From NCBI RefSeq assembly GCF_030811215.1, contig NZ_JAUSQM010000001.1, forward strand, positions 310,001-374,000: DNA of 64,000 nucleotides, given 5' to 3'. The DNA is from Nocardioides massiliensis. GTDB taxonomy: Bacteria > Actinomycetota > Actinomycetes > Propionibacteriales > Nocardioidaceae. Shown here piece by piece: positions 44,210 through 53,830 of the stretch (within the stretch, counting starts at the first letter, position 1; each line of letters starts with the position of its first letter). Both the position numbers and the translations under genes were made by a program. Under the pieces are notes generated by a model. That model was not told where the DNA came from and did no database searches. It saw nothing but the letters and a program-made list of their open reading frames with translations.

Positions 44210-45613
44210 ATGAGCGAGGCGACCAACGAGCAGGAGTTCCGCACCGAGCACGACTCGATGGGCGAGGTCCGCGTGCCGGCCGATGCACTATGGCGTGCCC
44301 AGACCCAGCGGGCGATCGAGAACTTCCCGATCAGCGGCGCAGGTCTCGAGCACCGCCACATCCAGGCGATGGCCCGGGTGAAGGCGGCCGCGGCCAAGGC
44401 CAACGCCTCCCTCGGCGTGCTCACCACCGAGCAGACCGACGCGATCGTCGCCGCCGCCGAGCAGGTCGTCGCCGGCGGCCTGGAGTCGCACTTCCCGGTC
44501 GACGTGTTCCAGACCGGGTCCGGCACGAGCTCCAACATGAACATGAACGAGGTGCTCGCCTCCCTCGCGGCGCGTGCCGGGGTGGAGGTCCACCCCAACG
44601 ACCACGTCAACGCCAGCCAGTCGAGCAACGACACCTTCCCGACGTCGATCCACGTCGCGGCTGCCGAGGCCACCACCAGCGACCTCGTCCCCGCGCTCGA
44701 CCACCTCGCCACCGCGCTCGAGGCGAAGGCCGAGGAGTTCGCCGAGGTCGTCAAAGCGGGGCGCACGCACCTGATGGACGCCACCCCGGTCATGCTCGGC
44801 CAGGAGTTCTCCGGGTACGCCGCCGCGATCCGCTACGGCATCGAGCGGGTCGAGGCGTCCCTGCCCCGCGTGGTCGAGCTGCCGCTGGGCGGCACCGCGG
44901 TCGGCACCGGGATCAACACTCCCGACGGCTTCGCCGCTGCGGCCATCGGCCACCTCGCCGACGACACCGGGTTGCCGTTCGTCGAAGCGCGCAACCACTT
45001 CGAGGCCCAGGGCGCGCGTGACGCGCTCGTGGAGCTGTCCGGGCAGCTGCGGGTCATCGCGGTGTCGCTGACCAAGATCTGCAACGACCTGCGCTGGATG
45101 TCGTCGGGTCCGACCGCCGGCCTCGCCGAGATCCACCTGCCCGACCTGCAGCCCGGGTCGAGCATCATGCCGGGCAAGGTCAATCCCGTGCTGCCCGAGG
45201 CGACCTTGATGGTGTGTGCGCAGGTGGTCGGCAACGACGCCGCGATCGCCGCCGGCGGCGCGGCCGGCAACTTCGAGCTCAACGTGATGCTGCCGGTGAT
45301 CGCGCGCAACCTGCTGGAGTCGATCCGGCTGCTGTCGACCAGCACGCGGGTGCTCGCCGACCGGTGCATCGAGGGCATCACCGCCGACGTCGAGCGGATG
45401 CGCACCTACGCCGAGTCGTCACCGTCGGTCGTCACGCCGCTCAACAAGTACATCGGCTACGAGAACGCCGCCAAGGTCGCCAAGCGGGCGCTGGCGGAGG
45501 GACGCACCATCCGCGAGACCGTCCTCGCGATGGGGTACGTCGAGGACGGGTCACTCACCGAGACGCAGCTCGACGAGGCGCTCGACGTGGCCGCGATGAC
45601 CCGCCCCCGCTGA
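44210..45613 (+). CDS. fumC: Class II fumarate hydratase
   Basis: 467 aa from ATG at 44210, with TACGGT (44197-44202) 7 nt before it. The family signature [16 protein letters not shown] (catalytic Ser loop) is intact, as are [16 protein letters not shown] and [19 protein letters not shown]. It is an oxygen-stable homotetrameric enzyme catalysing the same reaction as the class I enzyme upstream. The 3' end overlaps the convergent transporter gene by 59 bp. Confidence 0.96.
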   Translation: MSEATNEQEFRTEHDSMGEVRVPADALWRAQTQRAIENFPISGAGLEHRHIQAMARVKAAAAKANASLGVLTTEQTDAIVAAAEQVVAGGLESHFPVDVFQTGSGTSSNMNMNEVLASLAARAGVEVHPNDHVNASQSSNDTFPTSIHVAAAEATTSDLVPALDHLATALEAKAEEFAEVVKAGRTHLMDATPVMLGQEFSGYAAAIRYGIERVEASLPRVVELPLGGTAVGTGINTPDGFAAAAIGHLADDTGLPFVEARNHFEAQGARDALVELSGQLRVIAVSLTKICNDLRWMSSGPTAGLAEIHLPDLQPGSSIMPGKVNPVLPEATLMVCAQVVGNDAAIAAGGAAGNFELNVMLPVIARNLLESIRLLSTSTRVLADRCIEGITADVERMRTYAESSPSVVTPLNKYIGYENAAKVAKRALAEGRTIRETVLAMGYVEDGSLTETQLDEALDVAAMTRPR

Positions 45614-46850
45614 GCGCCACGAGGACCACCAGCACCACGAGCGCCAGGCCCATGCAGACGGTCATCCCCAGGGCCATCGCCAGGGCGCTGCCCTCGCCCG
45701 CGAGCCCGACGACCGCGGCGGCGACGCCCGCGGTCAGGAACTGCACCATCCCCTGCAGCGACGACGCGGCGCCGGCGGAGGCGGCGTGCTCGGCGAGGGC
45801 GAGGGAGGTGGCGTTGGCGACGACCATCCCGAAGACCGCCACCGCCGGGAAGAGTGCGGCGACGAGGACCGCGACCGTCCAGTCCTGCACCACCGCAACC
45901 AGCACGGTGAGCACGGCCGCGACCCCGACCACCACGCCCAGACCGAGCAGCCGGAGCTCACTCGCGAAGCGCCCGACGAGCACCCGGTTGAGCTGGCCGG
46001 CGGTGACGATTCCCGCGCCGTTGACCGCGAACACCAGGCTGAACTCGCGGACGCTGAACCCGTACGCCTCCTGCAGCACGAAGGGCGAGGAGGAGATGTA
46101 GACGAACAGCGAGGCGAACATCAGACCCCCGATCGCGATGTAGGCCACGAAGCGCAGGTCGCGCAGCAGGTGCGCGTAGCGCCGCAGATGGGCCAGGAGC
46201 CGCGCCTCCTGGCGCCGCGCGGGCGGGAGCGACTCGGGCAGCCGGAGGGCGACCGCGATGAGCAGGACGACACCGAACAGCACCAGCACGCCGAAGACCA
46301 CGCGCCAGTGACTCACCGCGATCACCTGGGCGCCGAGCACGGGCGCGAGCACCGGCGCTGCCCCGGAGACCAGCATGAGCGTGGAGAAGAACCGGGTCAT
46401 GGTCGTGCCGGAGTACAGGTCGCGCACGATCGCCCGGGAGAGCACGATCGCGGCGGACGCCCCGAGGGCCTGGATGACACGACCGGCGATGAGCACCTCC
46501 ACCGTCGGCGCCGCGACACACACGAGCGAGCCGGTGACATAGACGACGAGACCGGTCAGCAGCGGTCGCCGCCGGCCCCAGGCGTCGGAGAGCGGGCCCA
46601 CAACGAGCTGGCCGAGCGCCAGTCCGATGACGAAGACGGTCAGCGTCAGCTGGACCAGCGACACGCGCGTGTCGAGGTCGGCCGCCATGGCGGGGAGGCC
46701 CGGAAGGTAGAAGTCCGTTGCCATCGGCGCGAAGGCCGAGAGACTGCCGAGGATCAGGACCAGCCCGAGGGGCGCCTTGCCCGCCTCGCGCCGGACCGCC
46801 TCACGCTGGCCCTCCGCCGCCGTCGAGGCGGTCACGGGAGTCGCGGTCAT
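45555..46850 (-). CDS. Bcr/CflA family multidrug efflux MFS transporter
   Basis: 431 aa from ATG at 46850. About 12 transmembrane helices are visible. The loop 2-3 motif [19 protein letters not shown] and the N-terminal [17 protein letters not shown] are diagnostic of the Bcr/CflA drug:proton antiporter group. The substrate is unknown. The last 59 bp overlap fumC antisense. Confidence 0.9.
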   Translation of the reverse strand: MTATPVTASTAAEGQREAVRREAGKAPLGLVLILGSLSAFAPMATDFYLPGLPAMAADLDTRVSLVQLTLTVFVIGLALGQLVVGPLSDAWGRRRPLLTGLVVYVTGSLVCVAAPTVEVLIAGRVIQALGASAAIVLSRAIVRDLYSGTTMTRFFSTLMLVSGAAPVLAPVLGAQVIAVSHWRVVFGVLVLFGVVLLIAVALRLPESLPPARRQEARLLAHLRRYAHLLRDLRFVAYIAIGGLMFASLFVYISSSPFVLQEAYGFSVREFSLVFAVNGAGIVTAGQLNRVLVGRFASELRLLGLGVVVGVAAVLTVLVAVVQDWTVAVLVAALFPAVAVFGMVVANATSLALAEHAASAGAASSLQGMVQFLTAGVAAAVVGLAGEGSALAMALGMTVCMGLALVVLVVLVALSGGGSSRPRRAPRRAASR

Positions 46851-46912
46851 GGCGACGATTGTCTCATCAACCAATGACCGGACGGCCGCCGGTGGCGACG
46901 GAGCGGAACCGC

Positions 46913-47611
46913 TCAGTACCAGTTGTTGGCCTGCTTGAACGACCACGCCGAGCACGGCGTGCCGTAGGCGTCACGGATGTAGCCCAGGCCCCACCGGATC
47001 TGGGAGACCGGGTTGGTCATGTAGTCGGCCGGCAGGTCGTCGTGGGTGCCGCCGGTCAGCGCCTGTGGGATGCCGTACGCCGACGACGTCGGGTTGTCGG
47101 CGTCGACCTCCCAGTCGCTCTCGGAGATCCAGAGCTGGTCGAGGCATCCCCACTGGTCGGATCCGAAGCCGAACTCCCCCAGCATGCCCTGGGCGATCTC
47201 GCGCGGGTCGGCGTCGGCGAGGTCGTCCACGCCGGTGACAGCGCCACCGGCCGGCGGGGCGAGCGTCAGCATCTTGGTCTCGTCGGGCTCGCCGCCTGCT
47301 GGCTGGCCGTCTGCTGTCTCGCCCTCTGCCGCCTCGGCCGACAACGACGCACGACCGCCGGCACGCGACGCGCGCTCAGCGACCTGCTCGCGCTCGGCAC
47401 GCAGCGTGGCGGCATCCTCGTCGCTGACCGCCGACGCCACCACGGCCGACGTGCCTGCCGGCTCGCCGGACCCGGCCAGGACGCCGGCCGAGATCGCACC
47501 GCCGGTGCCCAGGGTCGCCAACGAGACGACGGCGATCCGCGCGGCCCGACGGGGCGGACGTGCGGGCGCCTCGGCGCGGTGGCGCGGGACGTAGCGTGGA
47601 GGGAGCAGCAA
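46913..47611 (-). CDS. Secreted transglycosylase-like protein
   Basis: 232 aa from TTG at 47611. A hydrophobic export segment (RIAVVSLATLGTGGAISAGV) is followed by an Ala/Glu-rich linker and a C-terminal ~95-aa domain with LDQLWISESDWEVDADNPTS, YGIPQAL and PVSQIRWGLGYIRDAYG. This resembles the lysozyme-like fold of aggregation-promoting factor/transglycosylase proteins, with Glu in ISESDW as the likely catalytic acid. It probably acts on peptidoglycan. A Crp-type site lies 82 bp upstream. Confidence 0.82.
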   Translation of the reverse strand: MLLPPRYVPRHRAEAPARPPRRAARIAVVSLATLGTGGAISAGVLAGSGEPAGTSAVVASAVSDEDAATLRAEREQVAERASRAGGRASLSAEAAEGETADGQPAGGEPDETKMLTLAPPAGGAVTGVDDLADADPREIAQGMLGEFGFGSDQWGCLDQLWISESDWEVDADNPTSSAYGIPQALTGGTHDDLPADYMTNPVSQIRWGLGYIRDAYGTPCSAWSFKQANNWY

Positions 47612-47692
47612 CCGGGGACCTTCGGTGTCTCGACGGGGTCAGAGCAGGGACCCGTTCACTGTCCCCGACGGACCCGGCCCAGACAAATCCGA

Positions 47693-47708
47693 AGTGACCC
47701 AGATCACT
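47693..47708. promoter_or_regulatory. Crp-type site upstream of the transglycosylase-like gene
   Basis: AGTGACCCAGATCACT has GTGA-N6-TCAC with symmetric A/T flanks. It overlaps the sugC-like stop codon and lies 82 bp before the transglycosylase-like start. Peptidoglycan hydrolase genes are known Crp targets in actinobacteria. Confidence 0.5.
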
Positions 47709-48927
47709 GCGCGGCGGGCGCCTCGGCGTGCTTGCCGCCCTGGGTCGGCGTCTCCTCGGACTTCTGCAGCGTCAGGTTGTCGCCGGTCTCGGGGTCGAAG
47801 ATGTGCAGGTGCGCGGTGTCGACCCAGATCTCGGCCTCGTCGCCGGCCGCGACCGTCGACGCCGCGTCGAGCGACACCACGATCTGGGTGCGCAGCGACT
47901 CCCCGTCGAGGTCCTTCTCGAGCTGCTCGAGCTGCTTCTGCACGGCCTCGGGCGCCTCGAACGGCAGGTAGGCGAACGCCTCGCTGCCGAGCCACTCGGT
48001 GAACTCGACGGTCGCCCGGAAGGTCGAGCCGGAGCTCAGCTTCGCGTCGTCCAGCACGCTCGCGTCGTCGAAGTACTCCGGCCGGATCCCGGCGATCAGG
48101 GTCTTGCCGGCGTGGTCGGCGACGAGGTCGGCCTTCTCCTGCGGGATCTCCACCGTGCCGAACGGCATCTCGACGGACGTGCCGTCGACGGTGGCCGGCA
48201 GGAAGTTCATCGGGGGCGAGCCGATGAACCCGGCGACGAACAGGTTGACCGGCTGCTCGTAGAGCTCGCGGGGGGTGGCCAGCTGTTGGAGCACCCCGCG
48301 CTTGAGCACCGCGACCCGGTCACCCAGCGTCATCGCCTCGGTCTGGTCGTGGGTGACGTAGACCGTGGTGATGCCGAGCCGCTTCTGGAGCCGGGCGATC
48401 TCGGTGCGCATCTGCCCGCGCAGCTTGGCGTCGAGGTTGGACAGCGGCTCGTCGAAGAGGAACGCCTGGGCGTCGCGCACGATCGCGCGTCCCATCGCCA
48501 CGCGCTGGCGCTGACCGCCGGAGAGGTTGCCGGGCTTGCGCTCCAGGTGCTCGTCGAGCTCGAGCGTCTTGCTGGCCTCGCGGACCTTCTGGTCGACCTC
48601 CTCGTCGGACGCCTTCGCCAGACGCAGGGGGAAGGCGATGTTCTCGTAGACGCTGAGGTGCGGGTAGAGCGCGTAGTTCTGGAACACCATCGCCAGGTTG
48701 CGCTCGCGGGGCGCGAGGTCGTTGACCTTCGTGCCACCGATGATCAGCTCCCCGGAGGTGATGTCCTCCAGCCCGACGATCATCCGCAGCAGCGTGGACT
48801 TGCCGCAGCCGGAGGGGCCGACGAGGATCACGAACTCGCCGTCCGCGATGTCGATGCTCACGTCGTTCACGGCCGGGAAGCCGTCGCCGTACTTCTTGAC
48901 GATGTTCTTCATCTCGATGGCAGCCAT
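47704..48927 (-). CDS. Sugar ABC transporter ATP-binding protein (UgpC/SugC/MsiK type)
   Basis: 407 aa. Walker A is GPSGCGKST at about 37-45. The signature is [16 protein letters not shown], Walker B is [11 protein letters not shown], and the switch His is in [16 protein letters not shown]. The C-terminal regulatory OB/TOBE part runs from about 240 ([18 protein letters not shown]) to the end. It is the energising subunit and the last gene of a binding protein-permease-permease-ATPase operon. Confidence 0.93.
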   Translation of the reverse strand: MAAIEMKNIVKKYGDGFPAVNDVSIDIADGEFVILVGPSGCGKSTLLRMIVGLEDITSGELIIGGTKVNDLAPRERNLAMVFQNYALYPHLSVYENIAFPLRLAKASDEEVDQKVREASKTLELDEHLERKPGNLSGGQRQRVAMGRAIVRDAQAFLFDEPLSNLDAKLRGQMRTEIARLQKRLGITTVYVTHDQTEAMTLGDRVAVLKRGVLQQLATPRELYEQPVNLFVAGFIGSPPMNFLPATVDGTSVEMPFGTVEIPQEKADLVADHAGKTLIAGIRPEYFDDASVLDDAKLSSGSTFRATVEFTEWLGSEAFAYLPFEAPEAVQKQLEQLEKDLDGESLRTQIVVSLDAASTVAAGDEAEIWVDTAHLHIFDPETGDNLTLQKSEETPTQGGKHAEAPAAQ

Positions 48928-48933
48928 GTGGCA

Positions 48934-49770
48934 TCAACCCTTCACGGCGCCGGAGGTCAGTCCGGCCACGATCTTGCGCTGGAAAATCAGGACGATGATG
49001 ATGATCGGGATCGTCGCGACGACGGCTCCCGCAGCCAGCAGCGACGCCGGCCGGTTGAACGGGTCGGGCCCGACGAAGAACGACAGCGCTGCCGGGATCG
49101 GTCGCGCGTTCTCCGTCGACGTGAGGGAGATGCCGAAGACGAAGTCGTTCCAGGCGAAGAAGAACGTCAAGATGGCGGCGGTGAAGACACCCGGTGCCGC
49201 CAGCGGCACGATCACCTTGCGGAAGGCCTGCCAGGAGGTGGCGCCGTCGACCTGCGCCGCCTGCTCCATCTCCCACGGGATCTCCCGGAAGAAGGCCGAC
49301 AGGGTCCAGATCGCCAGCGGCAGCGTGAAGGACATGTAGGGGATGATCAGGCCGGGCCAGGTGTCGTAGATGCCGAGCGTGCGCCACATGTCGAACAGCG
49401 GGCCGACCAGCGACACCACCGGGAACATCGCGATGACCAGCGCGGTGGTGAGCACGAACTTCTTGCCCTTGAACTCCAAGCGGGCGATGGCGTACGCCGC
49501 CAGCGTGGCCAGGATGACCGAGAGCAGCGTGGCGATCAACGAGATGCCCAGCGAGTTCAGGATGGCGCGGCGGAACTGGTCGTCCTGGATGACGTCCACG
49601 TAGTTCTGCCACCCGGCGAAGCCCTCGGCCTGGGGCCAGAACCCCGGGCTGCCGTTGGTGATCGCGGCCTGGGACTTGAAGGACAGCGAGATGATCCACA
49701 CCACCGGCAGCAGGCACCAGATCAGGATGAGTGCCACGCCGATGACGAGACCGATGCGGTTCTTGGTCAT
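48934..49770 (-). CDS. Carbohydrate ABC transporter permease (SugB-like)
   Basis: 278 aa with six transmembrane helices. The EAA loop reads EMEQAAQVDGATSWQAFRKV followed by IVPLAAPGVFTAAILTFFFAW, typical of MalG/SugB permeases. It is separated by 6 bp from the ATPase gene and by 1 bp from the partner permease gene, so these are coupled. It imports a sugar together with the MalF-type partner. Confidence 0.92.
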   Translation of the reverse strand: MTKNRIGLVIGVALILIWCLLPVVWIISLSFKSQAAITNGSPGFWPQAEGFAGWQNYVDVIQDDQFRRAILNSLGISLIATLLSVILATLAAYAIARLEFKGKKFVLTTALVIAMFPVVSLVGPLFDMWRTLGIYDTWPGLIIPYMSFTLPLAIWTLSAFFREIPWEMEQAAQVDGATSWQAFRKVIVPLAAPGVFTAAILTFFFAWNDFVFGISLTSTENARPIPAALSFFVGPDPFNRPASLLAAGAVVATIPIIIIVLIFQRKIVAGLTSGAVKG

Positions 49771-49771
49771 G

Positions 49772-50722
49772 TCAGTTCTCCTGTCGCGCCTGGGCGAGGT
49801 CGACGCGGAAGAGCTTCACGATTCCGAAGGCGACCACCAGGACCGAGAGGAACAACAGCACCGACAGGGCCGAGCCGATGCCGAGCTGGAACTGCTCGAT
49901 CACCTGCCGGTAGGTGAGGAACGAGATCGACTCGGTGCCGTTGGCACCGGCGGTCATCACGTAGATGTTGTCGAAGATCCGGTAGGCGTCGAGGGCGCGG
50001 AACAGGACCGCCACCATGATCGCGGCCCGCATGTTGGGCAGGATCACCTTGGTCAGGCGCTGCCACCACGACGCCCCGTCGACCTTCGCCGCTTCGAGCA
50101 TGTCCTCGGAGACGTTGGCCAGACCCGCCAGCAGCAGAAGCGACATGAACGGTGTGGTCTTCCAGATCTCGGAGACCATGATCGCGATCATCGAGGACTC
50201 GTACTGGGCGAACCAGTTGAACCCGTCACCGAGGAACGGCAGCCAACCGTTGACGAAGCCGTTGGTGTTGGAGAACGCGAACTGCCAGGCGAAGCCCGAG
50301 ACGACCGTGATGATGCCGTAGGGGATGAGGATCGAGGTGCGGATGACCCCCCGCGCGAAGATCACCCGGTGCATCACCATCGCGAACGCGAACCCGATCA
50401 CGAGCTCGACGGCGACGGTCACCACCATGATGAAGACCGTGTTGGCGGTGTCGCGCCAGAACAGCTCGTCGGTGAGCGCCGTCCAGTAGTTCGCTGCCCC
50501 GACGAACTCGCGCTCGTCGGGTGCGGTGAGGCTGTAGGAGAACAGCGACAGGTAGAGCGCGCGCAGCATCGGGAACGCCGTGACCAGCAGCATCAGCACG
50601 ATCGCTGGCGCGACGAGCATGCGGCCGAGCTTGTTCTCCGCGCGTGCCCGGTCGGAGGCCTGGGGCGAGGGCGTCTTGTCGTCGGGGTCCGCCGTCGCGG
50701 TCTGCACTGCGGTGGTGCTCAC
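49772..50722 (-). CDS. Carbohydrate ABC transporter permease (SugA-like)
   Basis: 316 aa with six transmembrane helices after a charged N-terminus. The EAA loop is EDMLEAAKVDGASWWQRLTK followed by VILPNMRAAIMVAVLFRALDAYRIFD, as in MalF/SugA permeases. The start overlaps the stop of the binding-protein gene by 4 bp. It pairs with the MalG-type permease downstream. Confidence 0.92.
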   Translation of the reverse strand: MSTTAVQTATADPDDKTPSPQASDRARAENKLGRMLVAPAIVLMLLVTAFPMLRALYLSLFSYSLTAPDEREFVGAANYWTALTDELFWRDTANTVFIMVVTVAVELVIGFAFAMVMHRVIFARGVIRTSILIPYGIITVVSGFAWQFAFSNTNGFVNGWLPFLGDGFNWFAQYESSMIAIMVSEIWKTTPFMSLLLLAGLANVSEDMLEAAKVDGASWWQRLTKVILPNMRAAIMVAVLFRALDAYRIFDNIYVMTAGANGTESISFLTYRQVIEQFQLGIGSALSVLLFLSVLVVAFGIVKLFRVDLAQARQEN

Positions 50723-52077
50723 AGCAACGACTCCTCTCGGAGGATGGAGGTCACGAAGTCCTGCGCCTCCTCAGGCGTCCGCTCCGGGCTGACCGTGGTG
50801 GGCGAGTGCCAGACCGACTGCAAGGCGCTGGAGATCTGGCTGTAGAACGCGCTCTTGGGTCGAGGTCCGCCCTCGTCGATGCTCGTGGAGTAGAGCTCGA
50901 GCAGGTCGGAGGGGTAGGCGTCCTGGAGCTCGGGGTCGTCGTACACACCCTCGCGCGCCGGCATGAGACCGTCGTTGACGGCGAGCTGCGCCTGCGCCTC
51001 GGGGCTGGTGACGCACAGTGCGGCCTCCTGGGCCTGGTCGACGTCGGGGGTGAAGGCGCCGACGCCGATCACGATCCCGCCGACCGGGGGCTTCGACGGC
51101 TCGTCGGGCAGGGTGCGCGGGTAGCGCGCCCAGCCGAGGTCCTCCAGCGCCTGCTCGTCGGGCGGGCCGCCGGGCTGTCCGACCGCGTCGGCGTAGTTCT
51201 TGAAGACGAACGTCCAGTTCACCATGAACTGACCGGGACCTTCGCCGGGCCACATCCGGCCGAGGCTCGTGCCCTCGTTGGAGGTCGTGTAGTCGTCGTG
51301 GGTGGCGTCGGAGTCGGTGAGCTGCTCGATCACCTTCGCCGCCTCACGGACCGGGTCGGTGTCGAGGGTGACCTTGGCGTCGCGGCCCTCCTCGACGGTG
51401 TCGGGGTCGAGGATGTTGCCGCCCGCGCCCTGGATGAGGGCGTTGATCCAGACGACGTACGCCTCGTAGCGGTTGGCCTGGACGCCGACCGTGCCCCCCT
51501 CCGCATCCGCGGCCTCGATGATCTCCTGCCACGTCACCGGCTGCGACATGTCGAGGCCGGCGGCCTCGGCGAGGGACTTGCGGAACCACAGCACCTGGGT
51601 GTTGGCCCACTGGGGTGCGGCGACGACCTCGTCGTTCCACTGCACCGACTCAGCCGCGCCGTCGAGCACGCCCTCGAGCGCCTTCTCCCCGCGCTCCCCC
51701 TCGAACGGCGCCAGCCACCCGGCGTTGGCGAACTCCGGGACGAAGACCGGGTCGAGGCTCATGAGGTTGGTGGTCGCGTCGTCCGCGGCGAGCCGGCGTG
51801 CGAGCTGGGTGCGCTGATCGGTGGCACTGGTCGGGAGGAGCTGGATCTGGATCGTGTAGTCGTCGGTGCTGCACTCCTCCGCGAGCGCGGTGAGTGTCTC
51901 CTGCCCGTCGGGGTTGATGTACCAGTTCAGGATCGCGCGACCCTGGTCGTCGACGGTCGGGACGCCGCAGGCGGCGACGGTGCTCGCACCGACCACCGCC
52001 GCCAGCGCGAGCGCGCCGCGCCGCCGCCATCGATGCCGTCCACGTGGCGCACGACGCGCTCGCTCTGGTCGCAGCAT
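50719..52077 (-). CDS. LpqY-like sugar-binding lipoprotein (probable trehalose importer)
   Basis: 452 aa from ATG at 52077. The signal peptide has a twin-Arg-rich N-region and lipobox ASTVAAC (Cys37). The mature sequence TDQRTQLARRLAADDATTNL, SLDPVFVPEFANAGWLAPF and TQVLWFRKSL resembles, from memory, mycobacterial LpqY (QLARRL...EFAEAGW...TQLLWYR). The gene order also matches lpqY-sugA-sugB-sugC. The substrate is therefore probably trehalose; another disaccharide remains possible. A Crp-type site lies about 56 bp upstream. Confidence 0.85.
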   Translation of the reverse strand: MLRPERARRAPRGRHRWRRRGALALAAVVGASTVAACGVPTVDDQGRAILNWYINPDGQETLTALAEECSTDDYTIQIQLLPTSATDQRTQLARRLAADDATTNLMSLDPVFVPEFANAGWLAPFEGERGEKALEGVLDGAAESVQWNDEVVAAPQWANTQVLWFRKSLAEAAGLDMSQPVTWQEIIEAADAEGGTVGVQANRYEAYVVWINALIQGAGGNILDPDTVEEGRDAKVTLDTDPVREAAKVIEQLTDSDATHDDYTTSNEGTSLGRMWPGEGPGQFMVNWTFVFKNYADAVGQPGGPPDEQALEDLGWARYPRTLPDEPSKPPVGGIVIGVGAFTPDVDQAQEAALCVTSPEAQAQLAVNDGLMPAREGVYDDPELQDAYPSDLLELYSTSIDEGGPRPKSAFYSQISSALQSVWHSPTTVSPERTPEEAQDFVTSILREESLL

Positions 52078-52125
52078 GGGGCCCTCCTCCTCGACCGCCG
52101 GAGGCGCCACTCGGACCGCGCCCCC

Positions 52126-52141
52126 AGTGATCCACGTCACT
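52126..52141. promoter_or_regulatory. Crp-type site upstream of the sugar importer operon
   Basis: AGTGATCCACGTCACT contains GTGA-N6-TCAC with A/T flanks, centred about 56 bp before the LpqY-like start. It has the same symmetric layout as the site at 47693 at the other end of the operon. Confidence 0.5.
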
Positions 52142-52194
52142 CAACCACACCGCTGTGATTGCCGCCATCGACTACCCGGGAGCGCGAGTGCTCA

Positions 52195-52235
52195 CACCTC
52201 GGCCGCGCGCGGCCGCCCACCTCGGCCGCGCGCGG
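52195..52235. repeat. Two direct 18-bp copies with palindromic core
   Basis: CACCTCGGCCGCGCGCGG occurs at 52195-52212 and again at 52218-52235 without a mismatch. The core GGCCGCGCGCGGCC (52201-52214) is a perfect palindrome. It lies just after the phoH stop and may help terminate phoH transcripts. Confidence 0.55.
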
Positions 52236-52239
52236 ACCT

Positions 52240-53565
52240 TCACACGGTGAGGTTCTCCAGCATCTCGGTCACCAGCGCCGCGATCGGGGAGCGCTCGGAG
52301 CGGTTGAGCGTCACGTGGGCGAAGAGCGGATGGCCCTTCAACCGCTCGACGACCGCGACGATCCCGTCGTGGCGGCCCACGCGGAGGTTGTCGCGCTGCG
52401 CGACGTCGTGCGTGAGCACCACCTTGGAGTTGGCTCCGATGCGCGACAGCACCGTGAGCAGCACGTTGCGCTCCAGCGACTGCGCCTCGTCCACGATCAC
52501 GTAGGCATCGTGGAGCGAGCGTCCGCGGATGTGCGTCAGGGGCAGCACCTCGAGCATCCCGCGGTCGAGCACCTCGTCGATGACGTGGGGGGAGGTGAGC
52601 GCACCGAGCGTGTCGAAGACGGCCTGCGCCCAGGGCGACATCTTCTCCGACTCGCTGCCGGGAAGGTAGCCCAGCTCCTGACCGCCGACCGCGAACAGCG
52701 GCCGGAACACGACCACCTTCTTGTGCTGGCGGCGCTCGAGCACGGCTTCGAGACCGGCGCACAACGCCATCGCGGACTTGCCCGTCCCCGCCCGGCCGCC
52801 GAGGGAGACGATGCCGACCTCCGGGTCGAGCAGCAGGTCCAGCGCGACGCGCTGCTCGGCGGAGCGGCCGTGGATGCCGAAGGCCTCCCGGTCGCCGCGC
52901 ACCAGGTGGACGCGCTTGTCCTGCTTGACGCGTCCCAGGGCCTTCCCGCGCTCGGAGAGCAGCACCAGCCCGGTGTGGCACGGCAGCTCGCGGGCCTCGT
53001 CGAGGTCGATGACCTGGTCCTCGTAGAGCTCGTCGACGACCGCGGCGGCGACGTCGATCTCGGCCATCCCCGTCCACCCGGCCTCGGAGTCGGAGGCGAG
53101 CTCCGCGCGGTACTCCTCCGCGTCGAGGCCGACCGCGCTCGCCTTGATCCGCAACGGCAGGTCCTTCGAGACCAGCGTGACGAGGTGGCCCTCGTCGGCG
53201 AGGTTGCGCGCGACCGCGAGGATGCGGGTGTCGTTGTCGCCGAGGCGGAAGCCCGACGGCAGGGCGGCGGGGTCGGTGTGGTTGAGCTCGACCCGCAGCG
53301 TGCCGCCGTCGTCGGTGATCGGCACCGGCTGGTCGAGACGCCCGTGGGCCTGCCGCAGCTCGTCGAGCATGCGCAGCGCCGAGCGGGCGAAGTAGCCCAG
53401 CTCGGGGTGGTCGCGCTTGCCCTCGAGCTCGGTGATCACGACGACCGGCAGGACGACCTCGTGTTCGCAGAACCGTCGGCAGGCGCCGGGGTCGGCGAGC
53501 AGCACGCTGGTGTCGAGGACGTAGGTACGCCGGGGGGCGGGTGCGGTGCGCTCCTGTGCAGCCAT
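52240..53565 (-). CDS. phoH: PhoH family protein with N-terminal PIN domain (PhoH2)
   Basis: 441 aa from ATG at 53565, with GAGGGG 9 nt upstream; ATG at 53574 would add three residues. The N-terminal PIN nuclease domain begins [15 protein letters not shown] and has further acidic residues in [12 protein letters not shown]. The C-terminal PhoH ATPase has Walker [14 protein letters not shown] at about 257 and Walker [15 protein letters not shown]-PhoH proteins act as RNA unwinding/cleaving enzymes (Rv1095 type). A hairpin-rich leader with a small ORF precedes it. Confidence 0.94.
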   Translation of the reverse strand: MAAQERTAPAPRRTYVLDTSVLLADPGACRRFCEHEVVLPVVVITELEGKRDHPELGYFARSALRMLDELRQAHGRLDQPVPITDDGGTLRVELNHTDPAALPSGFRLGDNDTRILAVARNLADEGHLVTLVSKDLPLRIKASAVGLDAEEYRAELASDSEAGWTGMAEIDVAAAVVDELYEDQVIDLDEARELPCHTGLVLLSERGKALGRVKQDKRVHLVRGDREAFGIHGRSAEQRVALDLLLDPEVGIVSLGGRAGTGKSAMALCAGLEAVLERRQHKKVVVFRPLFAVGGQELGYLPGSESEKMSPWAQAVFDTLGALTSPHVIDEVLDRGMLEVLPLTHIRGRSLHDAYVIVDEAQSLERNVLLTVLSRIGANSKVVLTHDVAQRDNLRVGRHDGIVAVVERLKGHPLFAHVTLNRSERSPIAALVTEMLENLTV

Positions 53566-53605
53566 GCGGTGCATCCCCTCACGGACCGGCGCGCGCACTC
53601 CGCTG

Positions 53606-53730
53606 CCCGGTCCGACTACTCGTTGGACCGGGACCGGGCCCGAGAGTCCGAGTGCAGACTCCCGGTGGTGCTGTGCTGGTCGTGACAGGTCACGAACGGG
53701 CCTCCCGAACGGCGGGCTTCCCCACCCGCC
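53606..53730. promoter_or_regulatory. Hairpin-rich phoH leader
   Basis: Inverted repeats are CCCGGTCC/GGACCGGG (53606-53613, 53625-53632), TCGTGAC/GTCACGA (53680-53695) and GGCGGG/CCCGCC (53711-53716, 53725-53730). They lie within the 265 bp between the cis-prenyltransferase gene and phoH. The region could be a structured mRNA leader or hold operators; I matched it to no known riboswitch. Confidence 0.4.
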
Positions 53731-53732
53731 AT
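53616..53732 (-). CDS. Possible 38-codon leaderless upstream ORF in the phoH leader
   Basis: From ATG at 53732 the frame begins [20 protein letters not shown], is basic and Ser-rich, and stops at TAG 53618-53616. TACGTT (53740-53745) lies 7 nt before the ATG, like the leaderless starts of this window. The stop lies in the loop of a hairpin (53606-53613 with 53625-53632) near the phoH ribosome site. It has no known homologue that I recognise and may be chance. Confidence 0.3.
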   Translation of the reverse strand: MAGGEARRSGGPFVTCHDQHSTTGSLHSDSRARSRSNE

Positions 53733-53830
53733 GGGGCAGAACGTACGCCGTGGCAGGCCGCGATCCGGGGCGACACGCCCGACAGCGCGGTGAACGCGCG
53801 GTGAGCGGTCGGAGGGAGCAGGGCGCGCGG

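Noticed and set aside
53566-53830. Known riboswitch (for example c-di-AMP ydaO type) before phoH
   Set aside because: Hairpins are present, but I could not match the conserved core nucleotides of any riboswitch class I know.
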